Source of the DNA: Amycolatopsis sp. NBRC 101858
GTDB lineage: Bacteria; Actinomycetota; Actinomycetes; Mycobacteriales; Pseudonocardiaceae
Assembly (NCBI RefSeq): GCF_030269325.1
Contig: NZ_BSTD01000005.1
Location: 329,391 to 393,390, forward strand
Length of the DNA stretch: 64,000 bases
Direction: 5' to 3'
In this document: in pieces, positions 33,070-43,941 of the stretch
How positions within the stretch are numbered: the stretch's first letter is position 1
Layout: the number at the start of each line of letters is the position of its first letter
Translations under genes and position numbers: made by a program
The notes under the pieces: generated by a model
Told to the model about the DNA's origin: nothing
The model's database searches: none
What the model saw: only the letters and a program-made list of their open reading frames with translations

Positions 33070-34022
33070 GACTTGCTCCAGGAGCGGGTGAGGCGGAAGT
33101 ACACCGCGGAGAACAGGCCCAGGACCAGGGCGAGCAGGACGCTCAACGCGGTCGCCGCGCCGTAGTCGCCGCCGAGGCTGTCGGCGAAGGCGTAGTTGTA
33201 GACGAGCAGCAGGATCGTGGTCGTCGAGCGCGCCGGGCCGCCGCCGGTGAACAGGAACGGCTCGAGGAACACCTGGGCCGTGCCGACGATCTGCAGGATG
33301 AACGTGATCAGCAGGACCCCGCGCAGGTGCGGCAGCGTGACGTGCCAGACCTTGCCCCAGACCGACGCGCCGTCGATCTCGGCCGCCTCGTACTGCTCGG
33401 GCGGGACGCTGGTCAGCGCGGCGAGGTAGATGATGATCGTGGCGCCGGCCGCGGCCCACGTCGCCTCCGCGACCAGCGAAAACATCGCCGTCGACGCCGA
33501 CTGCAGCCACGGCGCCGGGCTGATCCCGACCGCGCCCAGCACGGTGTTGAACACCCCGTTCGGGCTCGCGTCGTAGAAGAACTTCCACAGCAGCACGGCC
33601 ACCACCGGCGGGATCACCACCGGCAGGTAGGCCAGCGCGCTGTAGAGGCCCTTCGCCCGGCGGACCTCGCTCATCAGCACCGCGGCGAGCAGCGGGATCG
33701 GGTAGCCGAGCAGCAGCGCGAGCACGGCGAACCACAGCGTGTTGCCGACGGCGTTCCACAGCTGCGGATCGCCGAGCACCGCGCGGTAGTTGTCCAGCCC
33801 GACGAACACCGGGTCCGAGACGAGGTTCGTCTGCTGGAAGCTCATCACCACGGCCTGGCCGATCGGCCGCCACGAGAACAGCCCGAACACCGCCAGCATC
33901 GGCAGCAGGAACAGCACGGTGCCGAGGCCGCCGCCGCGCACCCACGTCATCGGGGTGCGCCGGCGGCGGGCCCGGGCCGGGCGGCGGGTGGGCGCCGCCG
34001 GCCGGGCCGCCGTGAGCGTCAC
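33066..34022 (-). CDS. sugar ABC transporter permease (MalF type)
   Basis: A 318-residue permease with a basic N terminus and six hydrophobic segments. The EAA loop is QYEAAEIDGASVWGKVW followed by VTLPHLRG. The GTG start overlaps the stop of the binding-protein gene (GTGA) and its stop overlaps the next permease (ATGA), so the three transport genes are translationally coupled. No ATPase gene is in the operon; actinobacteria commonly share an MsiK-type ATPase among such systems. Confidence 0.92.
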   Translation of the reverse strand: MTLTAARPAAPTRRPARARRRRTPMTWVRGGGLGTVLFLLPMLAVFGLFSWRPIGQAVVMSFQQTNLVSDPVFVGLDNYRAVLGDPQLWNAVGNTLWFAVLALLLGYPIPLLAAVLMSEVRRAKGLYSALAYLPVVIPPVVAVLLWKFFYDASPNGVFNTVLGAVGISPAPWLQSASTAMFSLVAEATWAAAGATIIIYLAALTSVPPEQYEAAEIDGASVWGKVWHVTLPHLRGVLLITFILQIVGTAQVFLEPFLFTGGGPARSTTTILLLVYNYAFADSLGGDYGAATALSVLLALVLGLFSAVYFRLTRSWSKS

Positions 34023-35374
34023 GGCTTGTCCAGCAACGCCTGGGCCTGCGTCTGCGCGTCGGCCAGCAGGGCGGGGATGTCCGCGCCGCGGTCGGTCAGG
34101 ACCTTCTGGGCCACCGGGTCGAGCAGGCCGTAGACCTGCTGGGTGGAGCGCGTCGGCTCGGGGATCAGCGGCTGGCCGAACATCTTGTCCGTGTACGGCG
34201 TCATCTGCTTCACCGGCACGTTGACGTACTGCGCGATCCAGCCCATCCGCTGGTCGTAGGTCGCCTTGTCGAACACCGGCAGCTCGGGCGAGCCGACGGC
34301 TTCACCCGAGTCGGCCGTCGTCTTCGCGTCGGCGACCGCGGCGGCCTGGTCGGCCTGCTTGCTCAGGTAGTAGAAGTCGATCCACTTCACGGCCGCGGCC
34401 TTGACGGCGTCGTTGGCCTTGGCGTTGACGCCGGCGAGGGTGCCACCGCCGAGGACACCGGCGTCCGGGCCGTCGAGCGGGAGGGCCGTGACGCCGTAGT
34501 CGTCCGCCTTGATCGCGTTCTGCGCCTTCAGCGAGCCGTAGTTGCCGCCGCCGGAGACGTACATCCCGATCCGGCCGGCGGCGAAGTCCTGGTTGATGCC
34601 GTTCCAGTCGTAGAGGAAGTTGGCGCCCATGCTGTTGTCGTCCCAGCGCATGGTGTGGATGGTCTGCAGTGCGCGGGCCATCTGCGGGGTGTTCAGCGTG
34701 GCCGTCGCCTTGTCGCCGGAGAGCTGTTCGGTGCGGCCGCCGAAGGCGTAGTCGAGCGTGGTGAGGATCCAGCCGCCGGTGTTGTCCGTGGTCAGCTGGG
34801 CGTACCCGGCCTGGCCGGTCTTCTGCGCGATCTGCTTCGCGTCCGCGCGGATCTCGTCCCAAGTGGACGGCGGCTTGTCGGGGTCGAGGCCGGCTTGCTT
34901 GAAGAGCGTCCGGTTGTAGTGCAGGGCCTGCCCGTGCGCGGCGATCGGGACGGCCCACATCTTCCCGTCGGCGGCCGAGCCGGCCTTCGCGACCTCGGGG
35001 TTGAACTTCTTCGCGTACGGGAGACCGGCGACCAGGTCACTGATGTCGGCGATCTGCCGGCGTTCGATCAGGCCGCGGCCGTCGGTGAACGGCATCGTGA
35101 GGACGTCCGGCAGCGTGCCGCCCGCCAGCTGCGCGGTGAACGTCGTCGCGTCCCACTTGAACTCCTGCGGGACCAGGTCGATCTTCGGGTTCGCGGTCTC
35201 GAACTGCGTGACCCGGGCGTTGAACGCGGCGACCGCGCCCTGGTCGAGGCCCGGTTCGATGGACACCTTCACGACGGTCTTGCCATCGGCGGTCGTGGTG
35301 TCGTCGGTGCCGGAACAGGCGGTCAGCGCGGCGGCGGCGCAGAGGCACACCGCGGCGATCTTCGAGGACTTCAT
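34019..35374 (-). CDS. sugar-binding lipoprotein of the ABC transporter
   Basis: A 451-residue extracellular solute-binding protein (family 1). The signal MKSSKIAAVCLCAAAALTAC ends in a lipobox with Cys20, so it is membrane-anchored outside. The fold motifs IDLVPQEFKWDATTF and KMWAVPIAAHGQALHYN are typical. The ATG at 35374 is preferred (AGGAG 5-6 nt upstream) over GTG 35380. It lies 19 bp downstream of the GH13 gene and is coupled to the permeases. Confidence 0.92.
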   Translation of the reverse strand: MKSSKIAAVCLCAAAALTACSGTDDTTTADGKTVVKVSIEPGLDQGAVAAFNARVTQFETANPKIDLVPQEFKWDATTFTAQLAGGTLPDVLTMPFTDGRGLIERRQIADISDLVAGLPYAKKFNPEVAKAGSAADGKMWAVPIAAHGQALHYNRTLFKQAGLDPDKPPSTWDEIRADAKQIAQKTGQAGYAQLTTDNTGGWILTTLDYAFGGRTEQLSGDKATATLNTPQMARALQTIHTMRWDDNSMGANFLYDWNGINQDFAAGRIGMYVSGGGNYGSLKAQNAIKADDYGVTALPLDGPDAGVLGGGTLAGVNAKANDAVKAAAVKWIDFYYLSKQADQAAAVADAKTTADSGEAVGSPELPVFDKATYDQRMGWIAQYVNVPVKQMTPYTDKMFGQPLIPEPTRSTQQVYGLLDPVAQKVLTDRGADIPALLADAQTQAQALLDKP

Positions 35375-35393
35375 CGTCACTCCTGGCGGGGTT

Positions 35394-37040
35394 TCAGACT
35401 CGCAGCCAGACGGCTGTGTCGGTGGGCAACTGGGAGCCGGTCAGCTCGCCGCTGGCGAGCAGGACTTCGAGGTGGGACGGCAGGTCGACGGCGGTTTCGC
35501 CGAAGTTGACCAGGCAGAGCAGGTCTTCGCCACGGCGGAAGGCGAGGACGTCGTCGCCGTCGCCGGCCGCCCAGGCGAACTCCTCACCACGCAGCGCGGG
35601 TTCGGACCGGCGCAGCGCGATCATGGTGCGGTAGAGCGTCAGCATCGACCGGGGATCACCGTCCTGCCGCTCGACCGAGTAGTCACCCCAGTTCGCGGGT
35701 TGAGGCAGCCAGGGGGTTCCGCCAAAGCCGAACGCGCTGCCGGCGTCGGACGTCCAGGGCAGCGGGACGCGGCAGCCGTCTCGGCCGGGGTCGGTGCCGC
35801 CGGAGCGGAAGTGCATCGGGTCCTGCAGGACGTCGAGCGGCAGGTCCTCGACCTCGGGCAGGCCCAGCTCGTCGCCCTGGTAGACGTACAGCGAGCCGGG
35901 CAGCGCCGCCGAGAGCAGCGCGGCCGCACGGGCCCGGCGCTGCGCTTTCGCCAGGTCCGTCGGGATGCCGAAGGCGCGGGCGACGAAGCCGAACGAGCTG
36001 TCCTCACGGCCGTAACGGGTCGCCGCGCGGGTGACGTCGTGGTTGGACAGCACCCACGTCGGCGGCGCCCCGACCGGGCCGTGGGCGTCCAAAGTGGACA
36101 CGATGGCGGTGCGCAGCTCGTCGGCGTCCCACGGGCGCATCATGAAGTCGAAGTTGAACGCCGTGTGCATCTCGTCGGTGCGCAGGTAGCGGGCGAAGCG
36201 GTGCGGGTCGGCCAGCCAGACCTCGCCGACCAGGACGCGCGGCTCGGCGTAGGAGTCGGCGACCGCCCGCCAGCCGCGGTAGATGTCGTGGATCTCGTCG
36301 CGGTCGACGAACGGGTGCGCGTCCGGCGTCACCTCGTTGGGCAGCGCGGGGTCCTTGACCGGCATGGTCGCCGAGTCGATGCGGATGCCCGCGACGCCCC
36401 GGTCGAACCAGAACCGCAGCACCCGCTCGTGCTCGGCGCGGACGTCCGGGTGGTTCCAGTTGAGGTCCGGCTGCTCGGGCGCGAACAGGTGCAGGTACCA
36501 GTCGCCGGGCGTGCCGTCCGGGTCGGTGACGCGGGTCCAGGTGCCGCCGGAGAAGCTGGACTCCCAGTCTGTCGGCGGCAGCTCGCCGTGCTCGCCGCGG
36601 CCCGGCCGGAACCAGAACCGTTGCCGCTCAGGCGATCCCGGCCCGGCGGCCAGGGCGGCCTGGAACCACTCGTGCTGGTCCGAGACGTGGTTGGGGACGA
36701 TGTCCACAATGGTCTTGATGCCCAGCCCGGCCGCCTCGGCGATCAGCTGCTCGGCCTCGTCGAGGGTGCCGAAAGCCGGGTCGATGACGCGGTAGTCGGC
36801 GACGTCGTACCCGCCGTCGGCCAGCGGTGAGGAGTACCAGGGCGTGAACCAGAGGGCGTCCACGCCGAGGCTCTTGAGGTGGGGCAGTCGGGCGCGGACG
36901 CCGGCGAGATCGCCGGTGCCGTCGCCGTTCCCGTCGGCGAAACTGCGCGGGTAGATCTGGTAGATGACCGCACCGCGCCACCACGGCGCCGCCTGCTCGG
37001 CGGGTGCGGTCAGCGGGTCGGTCGAGAGGTCTGTGGTCAC
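35394..37040 (-). CDS. intracellular GH13 alpha-glucosidase
   Basis: A 548-residue GH13 enzyme without a signal peptide. The conserved regions are visible: DIVPNHVSD (region I), GIRIDSATM with the nucleophile Asp (region II), VLVGEVW with the acid/base Glu (region III) and VLSNHDVTR with the third Asp (region IV). The IYPRSFADGNGDGTGDL start is that of oligo-alpha-glucosidases. It likely splits imported glucan oligomers to glucose. It is the first operon gene; GTG 37040 has GGGAG 5 nt upstream, and the LacI operator lies 71 bp before it. Two palindrome-related sites (36087-36099, 36702-36714) occur inside. Confidence 0.92.
   Translation of the reverse strand: MTTDLSTDPLTAPAEQAAPWWRGAVIYQIYPRSFADGNGDGTGDLAGVRARLPHLKSLGVDALWFTPWYSSPLADGGYDVADYRVIDPAFGTLDEAEQLIAEAAGLGIKTIVDIVPNHVSDQHEWFQAALAAGPGSPERQRFWFRPGRGEHGELPPTDWESSFSGGTWTRVTDPDGTPGDWYLHLFAPEQPDLNWNHPDVRAEHERVLRFWFDRGVAGIRIDSATMPVKDPALPNEVTPDAHPFVDRDEIHDIYRGWRAVADSYAEPRVLVGEVWLADPHRFARYLRTDEMHTAFNFDFMMRPWDADELRTAIVSTLDAHGPVGAPPTWVLSNHDVTRAATRYGREDSSFGFVARAFGIPTDLAKAQRRARAAALLSAALPGSLYVYQGDELGLPEVEDLPLDVLQDPMHFRSGGTDPGRDGCRVPLPWTSDAGSAFGFGGTPWLPQPANWGDYSVERQDGDPRSMLTLYRTMIALRRSEPALRGEEFAWAAGDGDDVLAFRRGEDLLCLVNFGETAVDLPSHLEVLLASGELTGSQLPTDTAVWLRV
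36087..36099. repeat. GTCCA-AAG-TGGAC palindrome copy
   Basis: A perfect copy of the dispersed palindrome inside the GH13 gene, encoding Ser-Thr-Leu-Asp with two rare codons, ACT and TTG. Confidence 0.6.
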
Positions 37041-37110
37041 GGGACTCCCGTTCTGGCTCAACGGTTTCCGGAGCGCGGCGAAGGGTGCGGACCGGCGTCC
37101 GCAGGGATTA

Positions 37111-37126
37111 GGTTTAGCGCTATACC
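37111..37126. promoter_or_regulatory. LacI-family operator
   Basis: GGTTTAGCGCTATACC is a 16-bp inverted repeat matching at 7 of 8 base pairs around a central CG, the LacI/GalR operator form. It lies between the divergent GH13 operon and lacI-type gene, so the regulator probably controls both. Confidence 0.75.
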
Positions 37127-37211
37127 TCGATAGACGGTAATGTCGTCCCCGGCCGGTTGTCAACGGCCGGTCCCGTAACCTGGGGCCCGGGTGAGCGAGA
37201 GGAGACCGAGG

Positions 37212-38228
37212 GTGCGCGTCACGCTGCGGGAGGTCGCCGAGCAGGCGGGCGTGAGCATGATGACCGTGTCGAACGTGATGAACGGCAACCGCGCGCGGGT
37301 CTCACCGAGCACCATCGAGAAGGTCCAGCGCATCGCGGACGAGCTGGGCTACGTCCCGAGCGCGTCGGCCCGCAGCCTCGCGACGAAGGCGTCCCGGCTG
37401 GTCGGCCTGCTGGTGCCGGCCGCCGACGAGGACAGCCTGATGATCAGCCCGCACACCATGGCGATCGTCGGCCTGATCGAGCGTGAGCTGCGCAAGTACG
37501 GCTACCACCTGCTGCTGCGCGGGGTCGCCCACCCGGACGAGGTCGCCGAGGCGCTGCGCTCGTGGAGCCTCGACGGCGCGATCCTGCTGGGCTTCCTCGA
37601 CGAAGAGGTCGGCAAGCTGACCAAGAAGACCATCGGCGCGGTCCACGTCGTCGCGATCGACAGCTACTCGGCGAATCGCCTCACGACGGGCACGCGTTCC
37701 GACGACTTCGCGGGCGCTCGGCTCGCGGCGCGGCACCTGCTGGACCTCGGCCACCGTCGGATCCTGTTCGCCGGCCCGGCGTTCAGCGGCGTCGGTGTGG
37801 TCCACGAACGCTTCGAGGGTTTCGGGCAGGCGTTCGCGGACGCCGGGATCCCGCACCCTGACTTGGTCGAGACGGTCAACACGACGTACGCGGAAGGCCA
37901 CGAGCTGGGGCTGGTCCTGCGGGAGCGCCACAACCTGACGGCGGTGTTCGCGACGGCGGACATCCTCGCGGTCGGCATCGTCCACGGCCTGACCGAGGCG
38001 GGCGCGCGAGTCCCGGAGGACGTCTCGGTGGTCGGCTTCGACGACCTCGACCTGTGCAACTACGTGACGCCGAAGCTGACGACGGTCGCCCAGGACATCG
38101 CGCGCAAGGCATCGACGGCGGTCTCGATCCTGATGGACTCGATCGAGAAGGGCGAACGCCCGAAGAAGCCGGTGACGATCGACGTCTCGCTCGTCGAGCG
38201 CGAGTCGACCGCCCCGGTCCGGACATAG
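37212..38228 (+). CDS. LacI-family transcriptional regulator
   Basis: A 338-residue LacI/GalR repressor. The N-terminal HTH reads VTLREVAEQAGVSMMTVSNV with the hinge at SARSLATKAS, followed by a periplasmic-binding-protein-like sugar domain ending VVGFDDLDLCNYVTP. It is divergent from the alpha-glucan operon and faces the operator at 37111-37126, so it should repress the operon until a glucan-derived sugar binds. The GTG at 37212 has GAGGAG 7 nt upstream; an in-frame GTG at 37191, 9 nt after a TAACCT box, would add 7 residues on a near-leaderless transcript. Confidence 0.92.
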   Translation: MRVTLREVAEQAGVSMMTVSNVMNGNRARVSPSTIEKVQRIADELGYVPSASARSLATKASRLVGLLVPAADEDSLMISPHTMAIVGLIERELRKYGYHLLLRGVAHPDEVAEALRSWSLDGAILLGFLDEEVGKLTKKTIGAVHVVAIDSYSANRLTTGTRSDDFAGARLAARHLLDLGHRRILFAGPAFSGVGVVHERFEGFGQAFADAGIPHPDLVETVNTTYAEGHELGLVLRERHNLTAVFATADILAVGIVHGLTEAGARVPEDVSVVGFDDLDLCNYVTPKLTTVAQDIARKASTAVSILMDSIEKGERPKKPVTIDVSLVERESTAPVRT

Positions 38229-38230
38229 GA

Positions 38231-38270
38231 AACGGCCGGTTTCCCTTGGGGGAGAGGGAAACCGGCCGTT
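38231..38270. terminator. bidirectional terminator between lacI-type gene and lon
   Basis: A perfect 15-bp stem (38231-38245 with 38256-38270) and a 10-nt loop between two convergent genes, 2 bp after one stop and 19 bp after the other. Confidence 0.9.
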
Positions 38271-38289
38271 CAGGTGGCGGCGTTCGGGG

Positions 38290-40695
<2,406 letters not shown>

Positions 40696-40711
40696 GTGCA
40701 CTCCTCGGGTA

Positions 40712-40732
40712 GTTGAGTCTGCCTAGCTCAAC
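40712..40732. promoter_or_regulatory. HAIR-like HspR operator of lon
   Basis: GTTGAG (40712-40717), nine bases, then CTCAAC (40727-40732) matches the HAIR consensus CTTGAGT-N7-ACTCAAG in its TTGAG-N9-CTCAA core. It lies 17 bp before the lon ATG. HspR repression of lon through HAIR is known in Streptomyces. Confidence 0.75.
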
Positions 40733-40995
40733 TCTCCGATGGGTGTGTTTGTTTCCGAGAGTGCGTTCGCCCACAGCGATCAGTGAATGCGCAGGTCAGA
40801 GGCTTGCGCGTGGATCACGGGCGGTTTCCGGTCAGTGGACTGGTCTGCCCGCCGGAGGTCGTAGGCGGGAGATGGACGCGGTCGGCCGCGCTTGCCGGCG
40901 CGCGCGAGCCGGCCGTCCGGAGTCGAATTCCCCGTCCGGCGTCGGGGCGGCAGGGCCGGTGAGGGGCAGCGTGGGAAGGCTCGCTCGCCCATCGG

Positions 40996-41844
40996 TCAGA
41001 GGCTTGGCCGCCGCGCGACCGCGCACCAGGCGAAGGGGCGCGTCTCCAGGTCGATGACGTTCGGGGGCTCGTCGGGACGCCAGTCCGGCAACGATGTCAT
41101 CCCCGGCGGAAGCAACGGCCAGCCGCCGAACCAGGGGAGCAGTTCCTCGGCCGAGCGTAGCCACGCGGGGTTCGACGTGTCGCGGTAGGCGTCGATGAAT
41201 CGTTTCACCTCCGCGGCACGCGCCGGTGGGGCGTCGTCGCGGCACGTGCCGTGCGTCAGCGCCAGCCAGCTGCCCGGCGCGAGCTTCGACCGGTACGTCG
41301 CCAGCAGGCCCTCGGGGTCGTCGGACGGCCCGACGAAGTGCATCACCGTGATCATCAGCAGGCACACCGGCCGGGACCAGTCGATCAACGACGTCGTCAC
41401 GTCGTCGGCGAAAATCGCGGCAGGCCGCCGGATGTCCCGCTCGACCAGGCCCGCCCAGCCCGTCGCGCCTTCCTTCTCCAGGATCAGCCGCGAATGCGCG
41501 GCCGCGACCGGCTCGTAGTCGACGTAGACGACCGACACGCGTTCGCCGGCGGGCAGCCGGTCGCGGACGATCTCGTGCACGTTGCCCGCGGTCGGCACGC
41601 CGGAGCCGAGGTCGACGAACTGGCGGACACCGGCGTCCATCGCCGCCGAGACCACCCGGTTCATGAACGCCCGGTTCTGCCGCGAGATCGGCCGGATCAG
41701 CGGCCACACCTTCTCCACGCGCCTGCCGAACTCGCGGTCGACCGCCCAGTGGTGGTCGCCGCCCAGGTACCAGTCGTAGACGCGGGCCGCGGACGGCTTG
41801 TCGGTGTCCACCCCGGCCGGGGCGATGGGGGCTCCTTCGCTCAT
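40996..41844 (-). CDS. SAM-dependent methyltransferase, PF04672 (DUF574) family, copy 2
   Basis: A 282-residue member of the actinomycete PF04672 family. The conserved PSAARVYDWYLGGDHHWAVD opening, FVDLGSGVPTAGNVHE (SAM motif I) and YVDYEPVAAAHS (motif II) are clear. Function of the family is mostly unknown. It overlaps the upstream paralogue by ATGA. The last about 30 residues (DWRPDEPPNVIDLETRPFAWCAVA) parallel those of its neighbour, marking a tandem duplication. Confidence 0.85.
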   Translation of the reverse strand: MSEGAPIAPAGVDTDKPSAARVYDWYLGGDHHWAVDREFGRRVEKVWPLIRPISRQNRAFMNRVVSAAMDAGVRQFVDLGSGVPTAGNVHEIVRDRLPAGERVSVVYVDYEPVAAAHSRLILEKEGATGWAGLVERDIRRPAAIFADDVTTSLIDWSRPVCLLMITVMHFVGPSDDPEGLLATYRSKLAPGSWLALTHGTCRDDAPPARAAEVKRFIDAYRDTSNPAWLRSAEELLPWFGGWPLLPPGMTSLPDWRPDEPPNVIDLETRPFAWCAVARRPSL

Positions 41845-42695
41845 GCGCCGGGTTTCTCCGCGATGCCGCACCACGCGTACGGGCGGGCTTCCGCCTCCAG
41901 CGCGTTGAGCTTCCGGTCGGGCCGCCAGTCCGGCAGGTGCACGATGCCCGGCTCGAGCAGGGGCCAATCACCGAACAACGGCTCGATCTCCTCGCGGTCG
42001 CGCAGCCACACCGGGTTGCTCGTCTTGCGGTACTGCTCGACGAACCAGCGCAGCCCGGCCAGGGTCTCGCCGGTTCCGTCACCCTCGCTCATCTGCGAGA
42101 TCGCCAGCCAGCTCCCGGGCGCGAGCTTGTCCCGGTAGGCCTTCAGCAGGCCGATCGGGTCGTCGTCCGGGCCGACGAAGTGCAGCACCGCCATCATCAT
42201 CAGGCAGACGGGCTTCGAGAAGTCGATCAGCCGCTTCGTCTCTTCGGCGCGCAGCACGGCCTTCGCGTCCCGCATGTCGGCCTGGACGATGCCCGCCCAG
42301 TCCGTCGCCGCCTCCTCTTCGAGGATCAGCGTCGCGTGCGCGACCGCCACCGGCTCGTAGTCGACGTACACGACCGTCGCGTCGTGGTCCTCGGGCAGCT
42401 CGGCCTCGACGACCTCGTGCACGTTCCCGGCCGTCGGGACCCCGGAGCCGAGGTCGACGAACTGCCGGATCCCGGCCCGCAGCGCCGCCCGCACCGCGCG
42501 GTTCATGAACTCGCGGTTCTGCTTCGACCCGGGGCGCACCAGCGGCCACTGCTGCTCCATGCGCCTGCCGAACTCGCGGTCCACGGCCCAGTTCTGCGTA
42601 CCGCCCAGGTACCAGTCGTAGATCCGGGCCGCGGACGGCTTCTCGGTGTCGACGCCCTCGGGTGCTCTCGGCGCGGAATCTCGCTGATCGGTCAC
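41841..42695 (-). CDS. SAM-dependent methyltransferase, PF04672 (DUF574) family, copy 1
   Basis: A 284-residue paralogue of the next gene with the same blocks: PSAARIYDWYLGGTQNWAVD, FVDLGSGVPTAGNVHE, YVDYEPVAVAHA and the LPDWRPDRKLNALEAEARPYAWCG tail. It starts at GTG 42695 with GGGGAG 6 nt upstream and is coupled to copy 2. Substrates are unknown; such genes are numerous in Pseudonocardiaceae and Streptomyces genomes. Confidence 0.85.
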   Translation of the reverse strand: MTDQRDSAPRAPEGVDTEKPSAARIYDWYLGGTQNWAVDREFGRRMEQQWPLVRPGSKQNREFMNRAVRAALRAGIRQFVDLGSGVPTAGNVHEVVEAELPEDHDATVVYVDYEPVAVAHATLILEEEAATDWAGIVQADMRDAKAVLRAEETKRLIDFSKPVCLMMMAVLHFVGPDDDPIGLLKAYRDKLAPGSWLAISQMSEGDGTGETLAGLRWFVEQYRKTSNPVWLRDREEIEPLFGDWPLLEPGIVHLPDWRPDRKLNALEAEARPYAWCGIAEKPGA

Positions 42696-42765
42696 GTCCG
42701 GCTCCCCTCACTGCTCCGGGAGCCAGCCTATAAGGACTGACGACCAGGGGTAATCCGCCAGTCGT

Positions 42766-43704
42766 TCACCGAACGGCCGGGCGACGCTGCCAGTACGTCC
42801 AGAGCGGGCGGTACCCCTGCGCGTACCAGAACGGCGTCGACAGCGGGTTCGCCGCGGCGTGGTGCAGGAGGACGACGTCGGCGCCCTCCTCGTCGAGGAC
42901 GTGGTGGGCGTGGGTGGCCAGCGCGGTACCGACACCGGACGACCGCGCCTCCTTCGCGACGGCCAGCGACGACAGGTAGCCGACGCGGTCCGCGGCGACG
43001 CGGTCGCTGATCCAGCCGGTCTCGCCCGGGTGCTGGACGTTCACCATGCCGAGCGGGCGGCCGTACAGCTCCGCGATCCACACCGCGGGCTCCGGCCGGT
43101 TCAGCTTCTCGGCCAGGTCCTTGGACAGGATGTCCTCGACGCCCTCGCGCCAGTTCACCGTGCCGTACTGCGCGTCGTAGGAGTGCAGCTCCATGCCGAG
43201 CGCGACGGCGGTCTCGAGGTCGCCGGGCTCGCCGCGGCGGATCTTGACGCCGGGGGTGCCGAGCGGCGTCGCCGGGACCATCCGCTCGGACGGGCGGACC
43301 GCGATCACCCGCAGCGGGGCGAACCCGTGGTGCAGCATTTCCCGCGCGCCCGCGCCGTCACGGCTGGCGCGCGGCACGACCGCCGCGGTCTCGGTGTCGC
43401 CGCGCTCGGCGACCGCGCGCAGATGTTCATCCCATCGGGTGAGGAGGGCGTCGAGGACGGCCGCGGGCTGCGGGCCGGCGAGCTGGAGGTCGAGGCGGTG
43501 CTCGGTCAGCGCCCGCCACGGCGCGTTGGGGGCGTCGTGGTCCACCTGGATGCGCGAGGCGAGGCCGGACGCGGCCGAGTCGGGCGTCGCCACTTCCAGC
43601 ACCACGGCGCTTTCGGCCGCTTCGAAGGGGAGAGAACCGGGGAGCAGGGGATCCACCGCCGCGAGCCGGGCCGCGTGTTCGGTGGCAATCACGTCGCTGT
43701 GCAT
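42766..43704 (-). CDS. GNAT-family N-acetyltransferase
   Basis: A 312-residue protein with a C-terminal GNAT domain: VGYLSSLAVAKEARSSGVG carries the acetyl-CoA pyrophosphate loop (R/QxxGxG/A form), followed by FWYAQGYRPLW. The N-terminal half (about 150 residues) is a diverged second GNAT-like or substrate domain. Substrate unknown. ATG 43704 and GTG 43710 are both possible; neither has a clear ribosome binding site. Confidence 0.78.
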   Translation of the reverse strand: MHSDVIATEHAARLAAVDPLLPGSLPFEAAESAVVLEVATPDSAASGLASRIQVDHDAPNAPWRALTEHRLDLQLAGPQPAAVLDALLTRWDEHLRAVAERGDTETAAVVPRASRDGAGAREMLHHGFAPLRVIAVRPSERMVPATPLGTPGVKIRRGEPGDLETAVALGMELHSYDAQYGTVNWREGVEDILSKDLAEKLNRPEPAVWIAELYGRPLGMVNVQHPGETGWISDRVAADRVGYLSSLAVAKEARSSGVGTALATHAHHVLDEEGADVVLLHHAAANPLSTPFWYAQGYRPLWTYWQRRPAVR

Positions 43705-43941
43705 GGGCACATTGAAGCGCTACCCGGACTGGCGTGCGCACGGAACCACCCCTGGTTCCGAATCCAGAACTTTCACCCCTTGGTCCACGCAGGTCAGCGC
43801 CATCGAGGCATTGTTAACCCTGGGGTGATCTCCTACTGTCTCGAAAGGGACGCGGGTACGCCCTACGGGGTACGGTATGGCCCTTGTCCACACCCGAAGT
43901 CACGGATCAGCACCGGTGGACAAGCCGGGAGGGAAGGTCGG

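Noticed and set aside
42859..43941. N-terminal extension of the GGDEF-EAL protein (1242 codons in all)
   Set aside because: It runs antisense to the GNAT gene and lacks domain content; ATG 43942 has a ribosome binding site and starts just before the membrane domain.
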